Below, piece after piece: positions 1-9,431 of a DNA stretch of 64,000 nucleotides. The notes beneath the pieces are model-generated. The model made no database searches. It was not told the origin of the DNA and saw nothing but the letters and a program-made list of their open reading frames with translations. Every line of letters starts with the position of its first letter. Within the stretch, counting starts at the first letter, position 1. The stretch covers positions 142,902 through 206,901 of the forward strand of contig JAEXAB010000002.1 in assembly GCA_023394875.1 (NCBI GenBank), written 5' to 3'. This stretch comes from Bacillota bacterium (GTDB lineage: Bacteria; Bacillota; Clostridia; Christensenellales; DTU072). The position numbers were made by a program, and so were the translations under genes.

Positions 1-3000
1 CGAAACAGCATAGTTTCCTGCGTTTACGCCAGCAAAAGCGTGTGATTCTTGAATATATCTGCCGTTATCGTTACTGGGTTTGGTAGTAAAGTTGGCTATA
101 AAGGTGAAAGCTTCCTTGTCCGATGTATAAATATTGGCGGCATTGGGGAAGTTAGCGTCCGTTAAAGTAATCTTCTTGCCTAGAGCGGTGCCGTTATACG
201 TAAACGAACTGCCCGAAGCATAATAATTACTCCACATTGCGGCAGTTATGTTTATTACCTTCTTATTAATAGTCCAGGTTACCGAGGACGCGTTTGTTAT
301 GGTAAAGTTGGAAGACGCCGGCAACGTAGCGGCAAAGGTATAACTACCCGCCGCGGTCTTTATATTGTTGCCGCTGCTGTAAGTTATAGCGCCAAGTAAA
401 GTTATATTGAATTCTCCGCTTGCCGGAGATACCGCGTAAACCTTACCGGTAAAGTCTTGAGCTTTTTCTACCGTTATGGTCCAGGTAAGGGAAGAATAGG
501 TTACTTCCAGAGTACTTCCGTTATTTATATAAACGGCGTTTGCCGTCAATGCCCCGGGCGTTATTCTCCATTGGGTAATATTTACGGTATTAACGTAAAT
601 TTCAAAGGATATGCTGTTTGACGGTATGGTGTAGTTGTTGTTTGCCGCAACGCCGCTCTTTAAGGATATCGAACAGTTATATACACCTACGTTTTCGGTA
701 TAAAGATTGATGTTCCAAGATACGGTGTTATTGTTCTTTACCGACTCAATGGCAGTAGCTCCCATATTGGCGACAAAGCTAAGAGCGTCAAACGTTGTTC
801 CGCTTGCGCCTACACCCGCTACGATTCTACCTAAGCTAACGCGCAAACCGCTACTGACTCCTGTTTCATAGAGGAAGCCGTTTTCGCCGAGCTGATTGCT
901 GGTTATCGGGGAAGATAAATTGTCGCTACGGTACCAGGTTACCGTCAAAGCGCATTTTGTTATGGAAAAGTCGGTAGCAAGTGTTCCCGCATAGTTACAG
1001 CCTGTTGTAGTGTTATAAACAAACCCGAACCAGTCGGTATTGTCAACTCCGGCATCGGAAGTGGAATACTTCTTTTGTGAGCTTACGGGGGAACTAAGGG
1101 AAACGGTGTAGCTGCCCGAATTTATGGCAAGGAAATAATAAGTGGTGGTGCCGTTAAACACTGTAGAACTAGTTAATCCTAAGCCTGTGCCGAAACTGCT
1201 GGCTGAAGTGCCCGAATAAGCAGCCGTGGTGCTTACCGTACTGTATTTTAACGATTCCCCGGTCAAAATACCGTTAATAGTCAAGGATTTGCCGAGGTTA
1301 TAACCATTATATTCGTAAGAAGAACCGGAGGCAAAATAGTTATTCGCCGTAACGGTTAGTGTCTTTTTGTTGATAGTCCAGGATTTTGTAGTTGTAGAGG
1401 ATGCCGAAATAACGTAGTTTGCGTTGGCGGGAATATATACGCTTGCCGTATAAGAGCCTGCATTTGTTACTTTAATGGTAAACGTTTCGCCGTGGGAAAG
1501 GATTGTCTTATATTTCTTGGTGCAGGCTGCATCGGCGAAGAAATCTACTCCGTAAAAAGCGGTGCCGTTGCCTGTAATACCTCCGACGGTTACCGTATAA
1601 CCTTGAGGTGTGCCGTTATAAGTAAATGTTGATACGCTATCCCAGGTGAGAGTGATTTCTTTAGCTGTGATTTTGAACATATAATCATACAGCATTGCGG
1701 TGCCACCCTCATTCATGGTATACGTAAAGGTATAAGTGCCTGTCTTATTATTACCCGATAGCGTGGGAACTCTCAAATCATAAGTTGATGAGCCTTGCTG
1801 CCAGCCAGATACCCCGAAAGAATAGTTATTGATATACTTGGCAGCCAGATTGCCCATATTGTAATAGACGTCATATCCTCCGCGTACTTCTCCGCTTGCT
1901 CTTGACAATGCCGATAAGAACAAACCTTCGGTGGTCGTGTCGTTGGATACCAGTCCCTCTACACTGACTCTCCAGTTACTTACCGATGTAGGAGAGGTCG
2001 GGTGAACCGTTACTGCATCTTTAGTGGGGTCGTTGTTACCGAAAGGTTTTGTAATACTCCATACGTAGATGCTGGCGTTTTTGGTATTTACAGTATATTG
2101 TACGGTATCCGTTTGCAGATTCTGCCATTTGGAACTGTCGGTAGGATACTTGGTGTACATTTCATTCCAAATATAATTCTTATTGGCGTTGGAACTGCCG
2201 TAGCCTACTAAAGTAAGACTTTCTGTGGTATATATGCCTGCATTAAGCAAGATGCTTGTGGTACTTCCGGGCATTCCCGCGTAATAAGGGGTATAAGTTG
2301 CCGACGCCGTACCTAAAGCCAGTCCGCGGCTGCTTGCATGTCCGTACCAGGCTAATGCCTGATTATATTCGTTATAGAACGCTCCGCCGTTTCCAACAAC
2401 GGTAACGGTATATAGATCTTTTAAGGTATATTGGTTGCCATCGTAAGTTCTGGTATTATTCAAAATACTGGCTTGCAGTTTTATAGGAATAATAACAGGC
2501 TTTATTACCACGCTGGAAGATTCCACCGAAACAAGAATTCTGCTTCCAACACTTACCCCGCCCGAAATCTCATAACGGGTAGTCAGTGTCGGCGCATAAA
2601 GATTGCTGTCAGCTATATAAAAATTGGTTTTATCAGAATCAAATATGGCGTGAATATAGGGATCATCATTAAAAAGAAAACTAACCGTAGAGCCATTCAG
2701 CTTCCAGCTTATTTCGTAGGTGGAATTGGTATTTGGCTTGGTTACCGTTATTGTATCGTCAAGATAAACCGCATCGCCGTAAGTGGTTGTTATTGTATCT
2801 GCTCCGGAATATGCCAAAGCAGCAACCGAGTCATTTAGGGTATGCTTTAAGAATCTTAGCACAGGAGAGGTGGTGTTCCTCGCTACCGTGGTTACCGCAG
2901 AGCCTGTACAAGCCATAGTTGTATACCAGCCGTTTATAGCAAAGCCTGTTTGAGGATTGTCCTTTGTTGAAGAATCAATATAGTTTGAGTTGGTTCCTCC

Positions 3001-6000
3001 GGGGGATGCGTTAAGCGTGCTTAACGTAACGTTACCCGAAGCGGCATAATCCCAGTAAGTGGGAGCCCGAACCAAGGCTACGTAATTTGCAGTGGTAGAA
3101 TCCCCGAAATATACGTCCCAGCTGTTTAATTGATAGCTGTTCAGTCTCCAAATAGCATAATAGGTCTGAGTACCTGCCACACCGCTTGTGGTTATACTGC
3201 CTGCGGTGCTAGTAGACCAACCTAAGAAATGATACCCTGTCCTAGTCCAGTAACACGTCTTTGGCAGTGTAAAAGTACCTGTCGTAGCCTTATAAAAAGT
3301 TCTTGTATTGCCCGTTCCGTCGTTTGCGTTGTAAGTAACGGTATTATAACTACTTGTACTGCGGGAAATAGAGAAAGTAGCGGAAATTGTCGTACCAGTC
3401 CATGTCAAATACGCCGTTCCCTTGTCGCCGCGGGATACATCATAACTCCAATAACCTTTAACTGTCATATAAGTAATATTGGTGGTGCCACTAACGTTAA
3501 TAGTACTGTTAATGGATACGGTTGCAGCTGTTTTCACACCGGTATCTCCACTACTAAACCAATCTGCACCAAGAGTCGCGGTTATGCTATTTAGCGTCGC
3601 AAGAGTTCCGGCATCACTTCCGCCGTTCATAGAATATTTCAAATTGCCCGAGCTTGTTGCAGTATATGCCGTGGTATGTCCCCCGGAAGCTGTTATCCTT
3701 GCCGTATTGTAAGCCGAACCTGTTAAAGTAATTTTAACGGTATATCCATAATTCGAATTGCTGTTCGTTAAAGGTTGCAACAAAGAAGGAATAGTAATGT
3801 TGCCTTGTTTAACAGGCCTTGTCCCACTACCGCTGCTTGACGTAGTTAAGGAATCACTAAGTCCTGTAACGCTTGTCGAATTTGCGGCGTATCTAGCGTA
3901 AAGAGAGGTATATGTCCAAGTATCCGATGTGGTTCTCTGCATAACAAGGGAGCCGCCTGTGCTGGAAGTATACCAACCTGCAAACACATAACTTCCTATA
4001 GACATATTAGAGGGGCTTGGAAACCATTCTGGGGCTATATATGAACCGTTGGAATATTTTAACGTAGTCTGCGCCGTATAAGTAGACGCAGCTCCGGTAG
4101 ATTCGGTAACGCTGCCGCTTCCGTTGTAGAACGTCAAAGTATATTCTGTTCTTGCTAAAGTCCAACTGCTGTATACGTAGAAGTCACCCGAAAGGTAATT
4201 TACTCTGTAAACCAAGGAAGACTGCATTGTAGCTTCTACGGTAACGCCGGCTAGCGGTCCGCTATAGTAAACTATATGAACGCTGTTCAATGTATAAGTC
4301 TGTCCGCTATGCTGCACACCGTAAATGCCCGAAAAGCTGTCGTACGTAATAGTCGCTATACCGTAGTGGGTGTCTTCCTCTGTTCCTAAAGCAACCGCGA
4401 AAGTGGCTGCGTTGGCGGTAGCGAGAGATGAACTTGTCGTTATGTTTACCGAAGGATAAGTAGAGCTGTTGTAGGCATAAATATCATAATATTTAGAACC
4501 TGTTGTGGGATTTTTACAACTATAGCTTGCAAAGGACGCCACAAGGGTTATATTTTGAGTAAAATGGTTGCCCGGTATGGTACCGCCGTCACCGTATGTC
4601 TGGTTGACAGAAGGTCCTACTGTTTCTGTCCAAAGGGAGAAGCCTCCGGTAGGAGTAATAATATTGTTAGCCAAAGGCAAGTTAAAATCGTTGTCAAAAT
4701 AAACGGTTCGGTAAATGGTACTGCCGCTAAGGGTCCACCCGGTTACGTTCGCCGTGGTAAAGCTCTTTGCAGCATTGCTTTCGCTTAACGTTAACGTATA
4801 GCTTTTGGGATTAAAATTCGCATAAAAATAGCAACCGTTGCCATACGTCGTTCTTAAGTTAGTAAGGGTAATTTCTATTACGCTATAACTACTGGTATTA
4901 CTAGTTGTTGCGCTGCCGTTAAGGGACGGCTCCGAAGTGGAATAATACCAGTTACTGCCCGTATACCCCGCGCCCGAAGAAAGGGTTGCTTTGCCGATAT
5001 AATAATTATATACTGACGTATCGTCGCTGCCGGAAGTAGCTACCGATGATCTACTATTGTACTTAAAAGCAAGAGTTGTCCAGCCGCTGCTTGCAGTAAA
5101 GCTGGTCATATTAAGGTAAGGGACAGAACTGCCGTTATATGCGTAAGCAACGTAATTCTTTATTGTGTCCCACTTACCTGCAGCGCCGGTTGTTTTCGGA
5201 TAACCCGTACCAAGACGGATACTCGGAGCATAGCTGAAATTAACGGTTACTTTGAAATCATATAAACTGAAATTAAGCTTTCTGCTACCCGGCCAAATAA
5301 TACCGTCTATTCTTAAGTATGTATGTATGGCAACGTATTCATAGCAAGAAGCGTTATTGTTGTAAGCCGGTGTTAGTCCGCTAGCCGTAAGCGTTGTGGT
5401 AGCTCCCGGATCGGTAAGGGTGGTAGAAGAACCTGTTTTGCCGCCGTCTCTTACTGCCGAAATAGGACTGTTGCCATATTCAATACCTATAGCATATTGA
5501 TGGTTGGAGTCGTTATTGTTTTTCGCGACGTAACTTACGCTGATGCCCGAAACAAGACCGGCCTTTGCCATGTCCTTGACTCCTGCGGGTAGCCTAATAT
5601 TAACGGCGCCGTAAACGTAGCAGGAAGTAGTATGTATCGCCGAGCCGTAAGCAACGGTAACACCGTTGGAATAATCGGATATGGTAAAACCGGGGCTGTT
5701 GTTGCTGCCGTCGCTGCAAAGATTGCCAAAAGCGTTTTTAACGGTGCTATTGAGTGAGGAACTTCCCAAATAATCGGTAAGGCTGAAAGTAACCGAACTA
5801 CCTATATTGCCGTATGCGCTGGGCCAAACGTCAAAAACGTTACCCGTAGAAGTATTTTGGGATACAGTTGTGCCGGTAGCTGCGTTTGCCGACTCATCGG
5901 AGGTTTTTTCTCCCGACGTCACTAATGCGAAAATGATAACAAGGCTCAAAATAAAAGCAAAAAGGAGTAAGCACACGCTTACCAAAGTTTTGCTTTTTTT

Positions 6001-6027
6001 ACTGTTAAACGAACCTAAACTCAGCAT
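1..6027 (-). CDS. Giant secreted repeat surface protein (MBG/InlB-type), C-terminus outside window
   Basis: The frame stays open from the start codon to the left edge, giving at least 2009 residues with no stop seen. The N-terminus has a lysine-rich segment and a long hydrophobic stretch (about residues 17-38), so it is probably secreted or membrane anchored. Further on are InlB B-repeat-like modules ending in FAGWYT or FLGWST (coded near 4150-3900 and 3350-3200) and MBG/YDG-type modules with a (T)Y(N/D)G core (near 2450, 1640, 1320 and 220). Two stretches starting N-Y-(F/Y)-A-S-G-S-S are near copies. The ATG at 6027 is preferred over one at 6045 because AAAGGA lies six bases before it. Function is inferred only as adhesion or cell-surface structure; the anchor and C-terminus cannot be seen. 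Confidence 0.85.
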   Translation of the reverse strand, partial: MLSLGSFNSKKSKTLVSVCLLLFAFILSLVIIFALVTSGEKTSDESANAATGTTVSQNTSTGNVFDVWPSAYGNIGSSVTFSLTDYLGSSSLNSTVKNAFGNLCSDGSNNSPGFTISDYSNGVTVAYGSAIHTTSCYVYGAVNIRLPAGVKDMAKAGLVSGISVSYVAKNNNDSNHQYAIGIEYGNSPISAVRDGGKTGSSTTLTDPGATTTLTASGLTPAYNNNASCYEYVAIHTYLRIDGIIWPGSRKLNFSLYDFKVTVNFSYAPSIRLGTGYPKTTGAAGKWDTIKNYVAYAYNGSSVPYLNMTSFTASSGWTTLAFKYNSRSSVATSGSDDTSVYNYYIGKATLSSGAGYTGSNWYYSTSEPSLNGSATTSNTSSYSVIEITLTNLRTTYGNGCYFYANFNPKSYTLTLSESNAAKSFTTANVTGWTLSGSTIYRTVYFDNDFNLPLANNIITPTGGFSLWTETVGPSVNQTYGDGGTIPGNHFTQNITLVASFASYSCKNPTTGSKYYDIYAYNSSTYPSVNITTSSSLATANAATFAVALGTEEDTHYGIATITYDSFSGIYGVQHSGQTYTLNSVHIVYYSGPLAGVTVEATMQSSLVYRVNYLSGDFYVYSSWTLARTEYTLTFYNGSGSVTESTGAASTYTAQTTLKYSNGSYIAPEWFPSPSNMSIGSYVFAGWYTSSTGGSLVMQRTTSDTWTYTSLYARYAANSTSVTGLSDSLTTSSSGSGTRPVKQGNITIPSLLQPLTNSNSNYGYTVKITLTGSAYNTARITASGGHTTAYTATSSGNLKYSMNGGSDAGTLATLNSITATLGADWFSSGDTGVKTAATVSINSTINVSGTTNITYMTVKGYWSYDVSRGDKGTAYLTWTGTTISATFSISRSTSSYNTVTYNANDGTGNTRTFYKATTGTFTLPKTCYWTRTGYHFLGWSTSTAGSITTSGVAGTQTYYAIWRLNSYQLNSWDVYFGDSTTANYVALVRAPTYWDYAASGNVTLSTLNASPGGTNSNYIDSSTKDNPQTGFAINGWYTTMACTGSAVTTVARNTTSPVLRFLKHTLNDSVAALAYSGADTITTTYGDAVYLDDTITVTKPNTNSTYEISWKLNGSTVSFLFNDDPYIHAIFDSDKTNFYIADSNLYAPTLTTRYEISGGVSVGSRILVSVESSSVVIKPVIIPIKLQASILNNTRTYDGNQYTLKDLYTVTVVGNGGAFYNEYNQALAWYGHASSRGLALGTASATYTPYYAGMPGSTTSILLNAGIYTTESLTLVGYGSSNANKNYIWNEMYTKYPTDSSKWQNLQTDTVQYTVNTKNASIYVWSITKPFGNNDPTKDAVTVHPTSPTSVSNWRVSVEGLVSNDTTTEGLFLSALSRASGEVRGGYDVYYNMGNLAAKYINNYSFGVSGWQQGSSTYDLRVPTLSGNNKTGTYTFTYTMNEGGTAMLYDYMFKITAKEITLTWDSVSTFTYNGTPQGYTVTVGGITGNGTAFYGVDFFADAACTKKYKTILSHGETFTIKVTNAGSYTASVYIPANANYVISASSTTTKSWTINKKTLTVTANNYFASGSSYEYNGYNLGKSLTINGILTGESLKYSTVSTTAAYSGTSASSFGTGLGLTSSTVFNGTTTYYFLAINSGSYTVSLSSPVSSQKKYSTSDAGVDNTDWFGFVYNTTTGCNYAGTLATDFSITKCALTVTWYRSDNLSSPITSNQLGENGFLYETGVSSGLRVSLGRIVAGVGASGTTFDALSFVANMGATAIESVKNNNTVSWNINLYTENVGVYNCSISLKSGVAANNNYTIPSNSISFEIYVNTVNITQWRITPGALTANAVYINNGSTLEVTYSSLTWTITVEKAQDFTGKVYAVSPASGEFNITLLGAITYSSGNNIKTAAGSYTFAATLPASSNFTITNASSVTWTINKKVINITAAMWSNYYASGSSFTYNGTALGKKITLTDANFPNAANIYTSDKEAFTFIANFTTKPSNDNGRYIQESHAFAGVNAGNYAVS

Positions 6028-6103
6028 CAAATATCCTTTTTTCATCGGTATAAGCAAAAACTCTCTTTATGTTATCGCTTGTATAAGATATATAATTATA
6101 TAT

Positions 6104-6131
6104 ATTATACATATTGGAAGGTTTTTGTCAA
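6104..6131 (-). promoter_or_regulatory. SigA-type promoter of the giant surface protein
   Basis: On the minus strand TTGACA (6131-6126) and TATAAT (6109-6104) are separated by 16 bases. The predicted start near 6097 leaves a leader of about 70 bases before the ATG at 6027. The rest of 6046-6321 is AT-rich and shows no gene. Confidence 0.7.
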
Positions 6132-6321
6132 CATTTTTACGTCTTTGCCTCGCCGATTATTTACTTATAATTTACATATAATTATTCTTACCGCATTAAT
6201 CGGTTTATAACACAGATTGATTGTAAGCTCCGTAATTTAAAATTATCTTAAAAATCTAGCGCGAAATAAACTTTATCTTATAATATATTATATAGGCCGC
6301 TGATTGGTGAAGTAATACCAA

Positions 6322-6348
6322 ATAAAAACCGACCGTATTTTCGGTCGG
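6322..6348 (-). terminator. Intrinsic terminator of the phage-like cassette
   Basis: A 7-bp perfect stem CCGACCG/CGGTCGG with a six-base loop is followed on the minus strand by TTTTTATTT. It lies just after the holin stop codon and separates the cassette from the giant surface protein. Confidence 0.85.
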
Positions 6349-6355
6349 CTTAAAT

Positions 6356-6559
6356 TTATTTTAACAATTTCTCTTTAATAGCTTCGATATCTTCCTTAAT
6401 ATCCGATATCATTTTTAACTTATCCGCAAGGGCGTCTATCGTCGCCTGATACTTGTCTTCTCTTGTTTTGTTGTCCTTTATTTGAATAAAAAACAAAGAC
6501 ACAAACAGCATTGCCCATATACCCGATTGGGTGGCTAACTTCCATATTTCTTCCCACAT
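6356..6559 (-). CDS. BhlA/UviB-type holin
   Basis: A 67-residue protein starting MWEEIWKLA, with one hydrophobic segment (about residues 9-25) followed by a charged helical tail rich in K, D and E. This layout and the W-E-E start match the BhlA/UviB holin-like family of Gram-positive phages and bacteriocin loci. Such proteins make membrane lesions for release. A TTG codon lies six residues upstream, but the ATG at 6559 has GGGAG six bases before it and is preferred. It is the last gene of the cassette, directly before the terminator. No endolysin gene is next to it, so how the wall would be opened is unclear. Confidence 0.7.
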   Translation of the reverse strand: MWEEIWKLATQSGIWAMLFVSLFFIQIKDNKTREDKYQATIDALADKLKMISDIKEDIEAIKEKLLK

Positions 6560-6598
6560 AATTTTCTCCCGCGGCAAATTCCGCTTTTTTACTTTTTA

Positions 6599-6973
6599 TT
6601 ATTTTTCGCCAATGTCAAATTGCTTTGAAAATCTCTTATTTTCGGACCTTAATTGACATATCTTTTTTTCTATTTTTGCCGCCTTTTCTATATCGAAAAT
6701 TTTGAGCGCTTTTATTTTTTCCTGCTCATAAATTCTTATTTTAACATCGATATTTTCTAAGCTTTCCGCCATGCCTGTTTCCAGCGGCAAATCATTGTAA
6801 AAAGTTGTTTCGGGTTCCTTAACTTCTTCTTTAGTATCCTTATTTTCTATTTTACTTTCTTTTTGTTTTAGCGCCTCGGCAATTATTTGCGCGGTATCTT
6901 TCTTCTTGGATTTTTCCAAAAACGACCTTATAAGAGCCTCGGCGATTATCTTTTGCGCGCCACTGTTTTCCAT
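6599..6973 (-). CDS. Charged helical protein of the phage-like cassette, unknown function
   Basis: 124 residues, very rich in K and E, with no hydrophobic segment and strong helical or coiled-coil character. The start reads MENSGAQKIIAEALI. The segment IIAEAL occurs twice (near residues 9-14 and 30-35), suggesting a short internal duplication. The ATG overlaps the stop of the 30-residue gene upstream by one base (TGATG), so translation is probably coupled. I do not recognise a family. Position between the nozzle-like protein and the holin suggests an internal virion or accessory late protein. Confidence 0.55.
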   Translation of the reverse strand: MENSGAQKIIAEALIRSFLEKSKKKDTAQIIAEALKQKESKIENKDTKEEVKEPETTFYNDLPLETGMAESLENIDVKIRIYEQEKIKALKIFDIEKAAKIEKKICQLRSENKRFSKQFDIGEK

Positions 6974-7065
6974 CAGTTGCCTCCGTTAATTATCTGGTCG
7001 ATTTTTGCCGTTAATCTGATTATTCTTGTATTTATTTCTTCCAGCTTATCCAAAATATCAATCAT
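6973..7065 (-). CDS. 30-residue coupled small protein of the cassette
   Basis: A 31-codon frame with a strong ribosome site, AAAGGAG five bases before ATG. It starts inside the last eight bases of the nozzle-like gene and ends by sharing one base with the next start codon (TGATG). The product begins MIDILDKLEEI and is a single amphipathic helix with regular I/L spacing, consistent with a short coiled coil. Ribosome site and tight overlaps at both ends argue that it is translated. Function unknown. Confidence 0.6.
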   Translation of the reverse strand: MIDILDKLEEINTRIIRLTAKIDQIINGGN

Positions 7066-8536
7066 AAATGCTCCTTTTTATTACGTCAAATTCCAGAATG
7101 GCTCCCCTTATACAAAACTTGTCGGCATTTGTGGTTATTTCCAGTCCGATTTTGTCGGTTTTTTTATTAACGATTACCGTTTGCGCCTTGTCTAAAGAAT
7201 AGAGATTATAATTATAATCCTTATCCAGTTTTACCTTGAAAACGGCAGGACTGTCGCAGTTTATATATATCCTTCTTAGCACCTTATCTTTGTTGAGATA
7301 ATTTAGGTCGGTATACGGACTGCGCCATTTTTTAGGAAGAGCAACACCGTACAAAGTCCCGCTGTCATCTACCATGCCTACACCGTAACTCCTCAGTAAG
7401 TTATTAAAAATAACCAGCAATTTGTTAGCGTAATCTAAGTTTAACGGAACAAAGTCCAACACGTCTGCCCCGCGGAAAATCTCCACCGTATTAAGGTCAA
7501 AATCGAATATGATTATGCCGTTGTTTTTTAAGGTTGTGCCCTCGTCCCCCACTATTATTTCATCCCTTATTAAAGATGTCGCAAGATAGTATTTATTGTT
7601 AAAAAAACAAGCGGTAGAGTAGGTTTTTTCACTTATTAAAGGGTCAATTTCCCGCAGTATCTTAGTACACGTATAGCCATCGAATTTATAGAAGCCGTCG
7701 GCGGAAAGAAATACAATTTCGTTGTTGCAAATTACCACCGTTTTGTCATAAATAAGATTATTAGTGACAAAAACTTTGTTCATACTGTAGTCCGATTTAT
7801 CACTGTAAACCGACAGGCGGTGAATACAATATTCCCGAAAAACGTATAGGTTGTTTTTGAAGGAAAGAACTTTCATTACCTTGCCGCCTTCGTCCGGAAA
7901 AGAGATATATCCCCCTTCGGTAATGGACACGTTCCAGTTAGCGGGATTAAGGTCGTCGGAAAAATACAGACGGTTGTTTCCTACGTTCATAGTGCCGTAT
8001 ACCCTACCGCCGTGAATGCATGCCGAATTAAGTCTGGGCGCCGAATTAACGTTAGTTACCGTTGTTCCGTCATAAATATACATCTTGCCTGCGTCGGAAA
8101 AAGCAAGCAAACAGTCCTTGTTGTTATAGTGATAATTAAGAAAAGTTACATTAACCGACTCCATATTCATTTCGGTAATAGAAAAAATCTGGTCGGTAAT
8201 TCTTGCTTGATAAACCTTTTTGTCACTAAGAAGCGCTATTATCCTGTCATCTCTTTGCCCCAAAACGTAATCGTAACGGTAATAAAGAAAAATCTTCAGT
8301 ATCTTCTTGCCGTACACTCCCGCGCTTGGGATTTCTTCCTCATTTATTTTCGCGGTGGTTATTCCTATAGAATTTGTCAGAACGCCGTTATTCATAGCTA
8401 TGTTATAGCCGTAGCTCGCATAGGTTAAGGGCAAAGAATTTTCGTCTTTATTTGCGTCAATGCCCCCAAAGGAATTTATGGCGTAATTTTGCCTGTTTAC
8501 TTTGGCGTTTAGGTCATTCCGTATACAATACCTCAT
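7058..8536 (-). CDS. Phage beta-propeller tail/nozzle-like protein
   Basis: 492 residues made mostly of short beta-strand repeats with aromatic and glycine turns such as MYIYDG, RLYFSDDLNPANW, NNLYVF and DGFYKFDG. This is typical of beta-propeller tail proteins of podoviruses (T7 gp12 nozzle or P22 gp10-like). Such proteins sit below the adaptor and close the short tail. The start overlaps the adaptor stop (ATGA), fitting a head-to-tail assembly order. No tail spike or receptor-binding domain is visible, and no tail fibre gene follows. The family assignment rests on repeat pattern and gene order, not on a profile hit. Confidence 0.6.
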   Translation of the reverse strand: MRYCIRNDLNAKVNRQNYAINSFGGIDANKDENSLPLTYASYGYNIAMNNGVLTNSIGITTAKINEEEIPSAGVYGKKILKIFLYYRYDYVLGQRDDRIIALLSDKKVYQARITDQIFSITEMNMESVNVTFLNYHYNNKDCLLAFSDAGKMYIYDGTTVTNVNSAPRLNSACIHGGRVYGTMNVGNNRLYFSDDLNPANWNVSITEGGYISFPDEGGKVMKVLSFKNNLYVFREYCIHRLSVYSDKSDYSMNKVFVTNNLIYDKTVVICNNEIVFLSADGFYKFDGYTCTKILREIDPLISEKTYSTACFFNNKYYLATSLIRDEIIVGDEGTTLKNNGIIIFDFDLNTVEIFRGADVLDFVPLNLDYANKLLVIFNNLLRSYGVGMVDDSGTLYGVALPKKWRSPYTDLNYLNKDKVLRRIYINCDSPAVFKVKLDKDYNYNLYSLDKAQTVIVNKKTDKIGLEITTNADKFCIRGAILEFDVIKRSIYD

Positions 8537-9063
8537 AAAAAACTCCTATCCTTGAGAATAAAACCGTTCCTTCTTCTCGACATATTAATAAGCGCGTTGT
8601 CATAACGGTTTTTATAGAAAAGCGCCTCATCAATCAGTCCGCTGCGATAAAAATATTCGCTCGCAATCCCCATAGCCAGCATATTGTCGGTATAGGGCGG
8701 AGGAAGGATTATTTCATCTTCTAAACTAAGTTCATCGTAAGTGTAGACGTATTTTATTTCCACTTGCCCTTTAACCGGACATTCTAGATAAGTAGGCATC
8801 AGCTTAAACTCTATCTTTACACCGTCTTTATCTATGCTTATTACGTCTTTTATTTTTTTGGAAAAAGCCGAATAAAATATCTTGTCGTTTTCCACGGTCA
8901 ATTTTTCTTTGGTTTTTAACTCTATGTACTGTTCGGTAAGTTCCCTATAAATAAGATTAGCGCTGTCGATTAGCTTTGTTCTCTTTTTGCTGCTAATTTC
9001 TAGGTTAATCTCATCGTCGCAAATAATGCCTTTAGCCTTTTCCAAAACATCTTTTAATATCAT
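8533..9063 (-). CDS. Head-tail adaptor (podovirus gp11/gp4-like)
   Basis: About 176 residues, beginning MILKDVLEKAK. It is helical at both ends with a central beta region, and has a Y-Y/F-R-S-G-L-I-D-EA-FYKNRYD segment typical of phage adaptor proteins that bind the portal ring. The start at 9063 has GGGAGG four bases upstream; a TTG further upstream is rejected. The gene lies between the capsid region and the propeller protein and overlaps the latter by four bases. Its role as connector between portal and nozzle is inferred from size, pattern and position. Confidence 0.55.
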   Translation of the reverse strand: MILKDVLEKAKGIICDDEINLEISSKKRTKLIDSANLIYRELTEQYIELKTKEKLTVENDKIFYSAFSKKIKDVISIDKDGVKIEFKLMPTYLECPVKGQVEIKYVYTYDELSLEDEIILPPPYTDNMLAMGIASEYFYRSGLIDEALFYKNRYDNALINMSRRRNGFILKDRSFL

Positions 9064-9083
9064 AAAACCTCCCAATTTACCCT

Positions 9084-9404
9084 TTATACCCCAAGAAGTC
9101 TGAGGCGGCGTGAAAATTCGTCTTCTAATTTATCTTTTGCTTGTTTTTTGCTTGATTCTTCCATATCTTTGTTTTCTTTGTCAAGATCATATAAAACTTC
9201 CTTTATATTCTGTACGGAGGTATACCTTGCGTGCCTGATTGCGCGCTCATCCAACTCCTCATATGGAAAAATCAATTCCAGAACGTTATTCCTCATTAGT
9301 AAAAATTTCTGCCTGTCGGTGTCGAAATACACCCTATAGTTTGGGTTAATTTCGCGCAGCCTGTCGGAAATATCGTATAAATCGTTTTTAACTAAAATTT
9401 TCAT
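9084..9404 (-). CDS. Small phage-cassette protein, unknown
   Basis: 106 residues starting MKILVKNDLYD. The first half has a YRVYFDTDRQKFLLM beta segment and the second half is strongly charged and helical, ending in RRLRLLGV. It sits between capsid and adaptor genes, where phages often encode head-decoration or head-completion proteins. No family is recognised. Spacing to its neighbours is short (27 and 20 bases), so it belongs to the same transcription unit. Confidence 0.55.
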   Translation of the reverse strand: MKILVKNDLYDISDRLREINPNYRVYFDTDRQKFLLMRNNVLELIFPYEELDERAIRHARYTSVQNIKEVLYDLDKENKDMEESSKKQAKDKLEDEFSRRLRLLGV

Positions 9405-9431
9405 ACCGCCTCTATCAACTTTTAATTATGC

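Noticed and set aside
2002..3712. Plus-strand frames inside the giant surface protein
   Set aside because: They lie antisense to a continuous coding frame that shows clear repeat domains; no ribosome sites.
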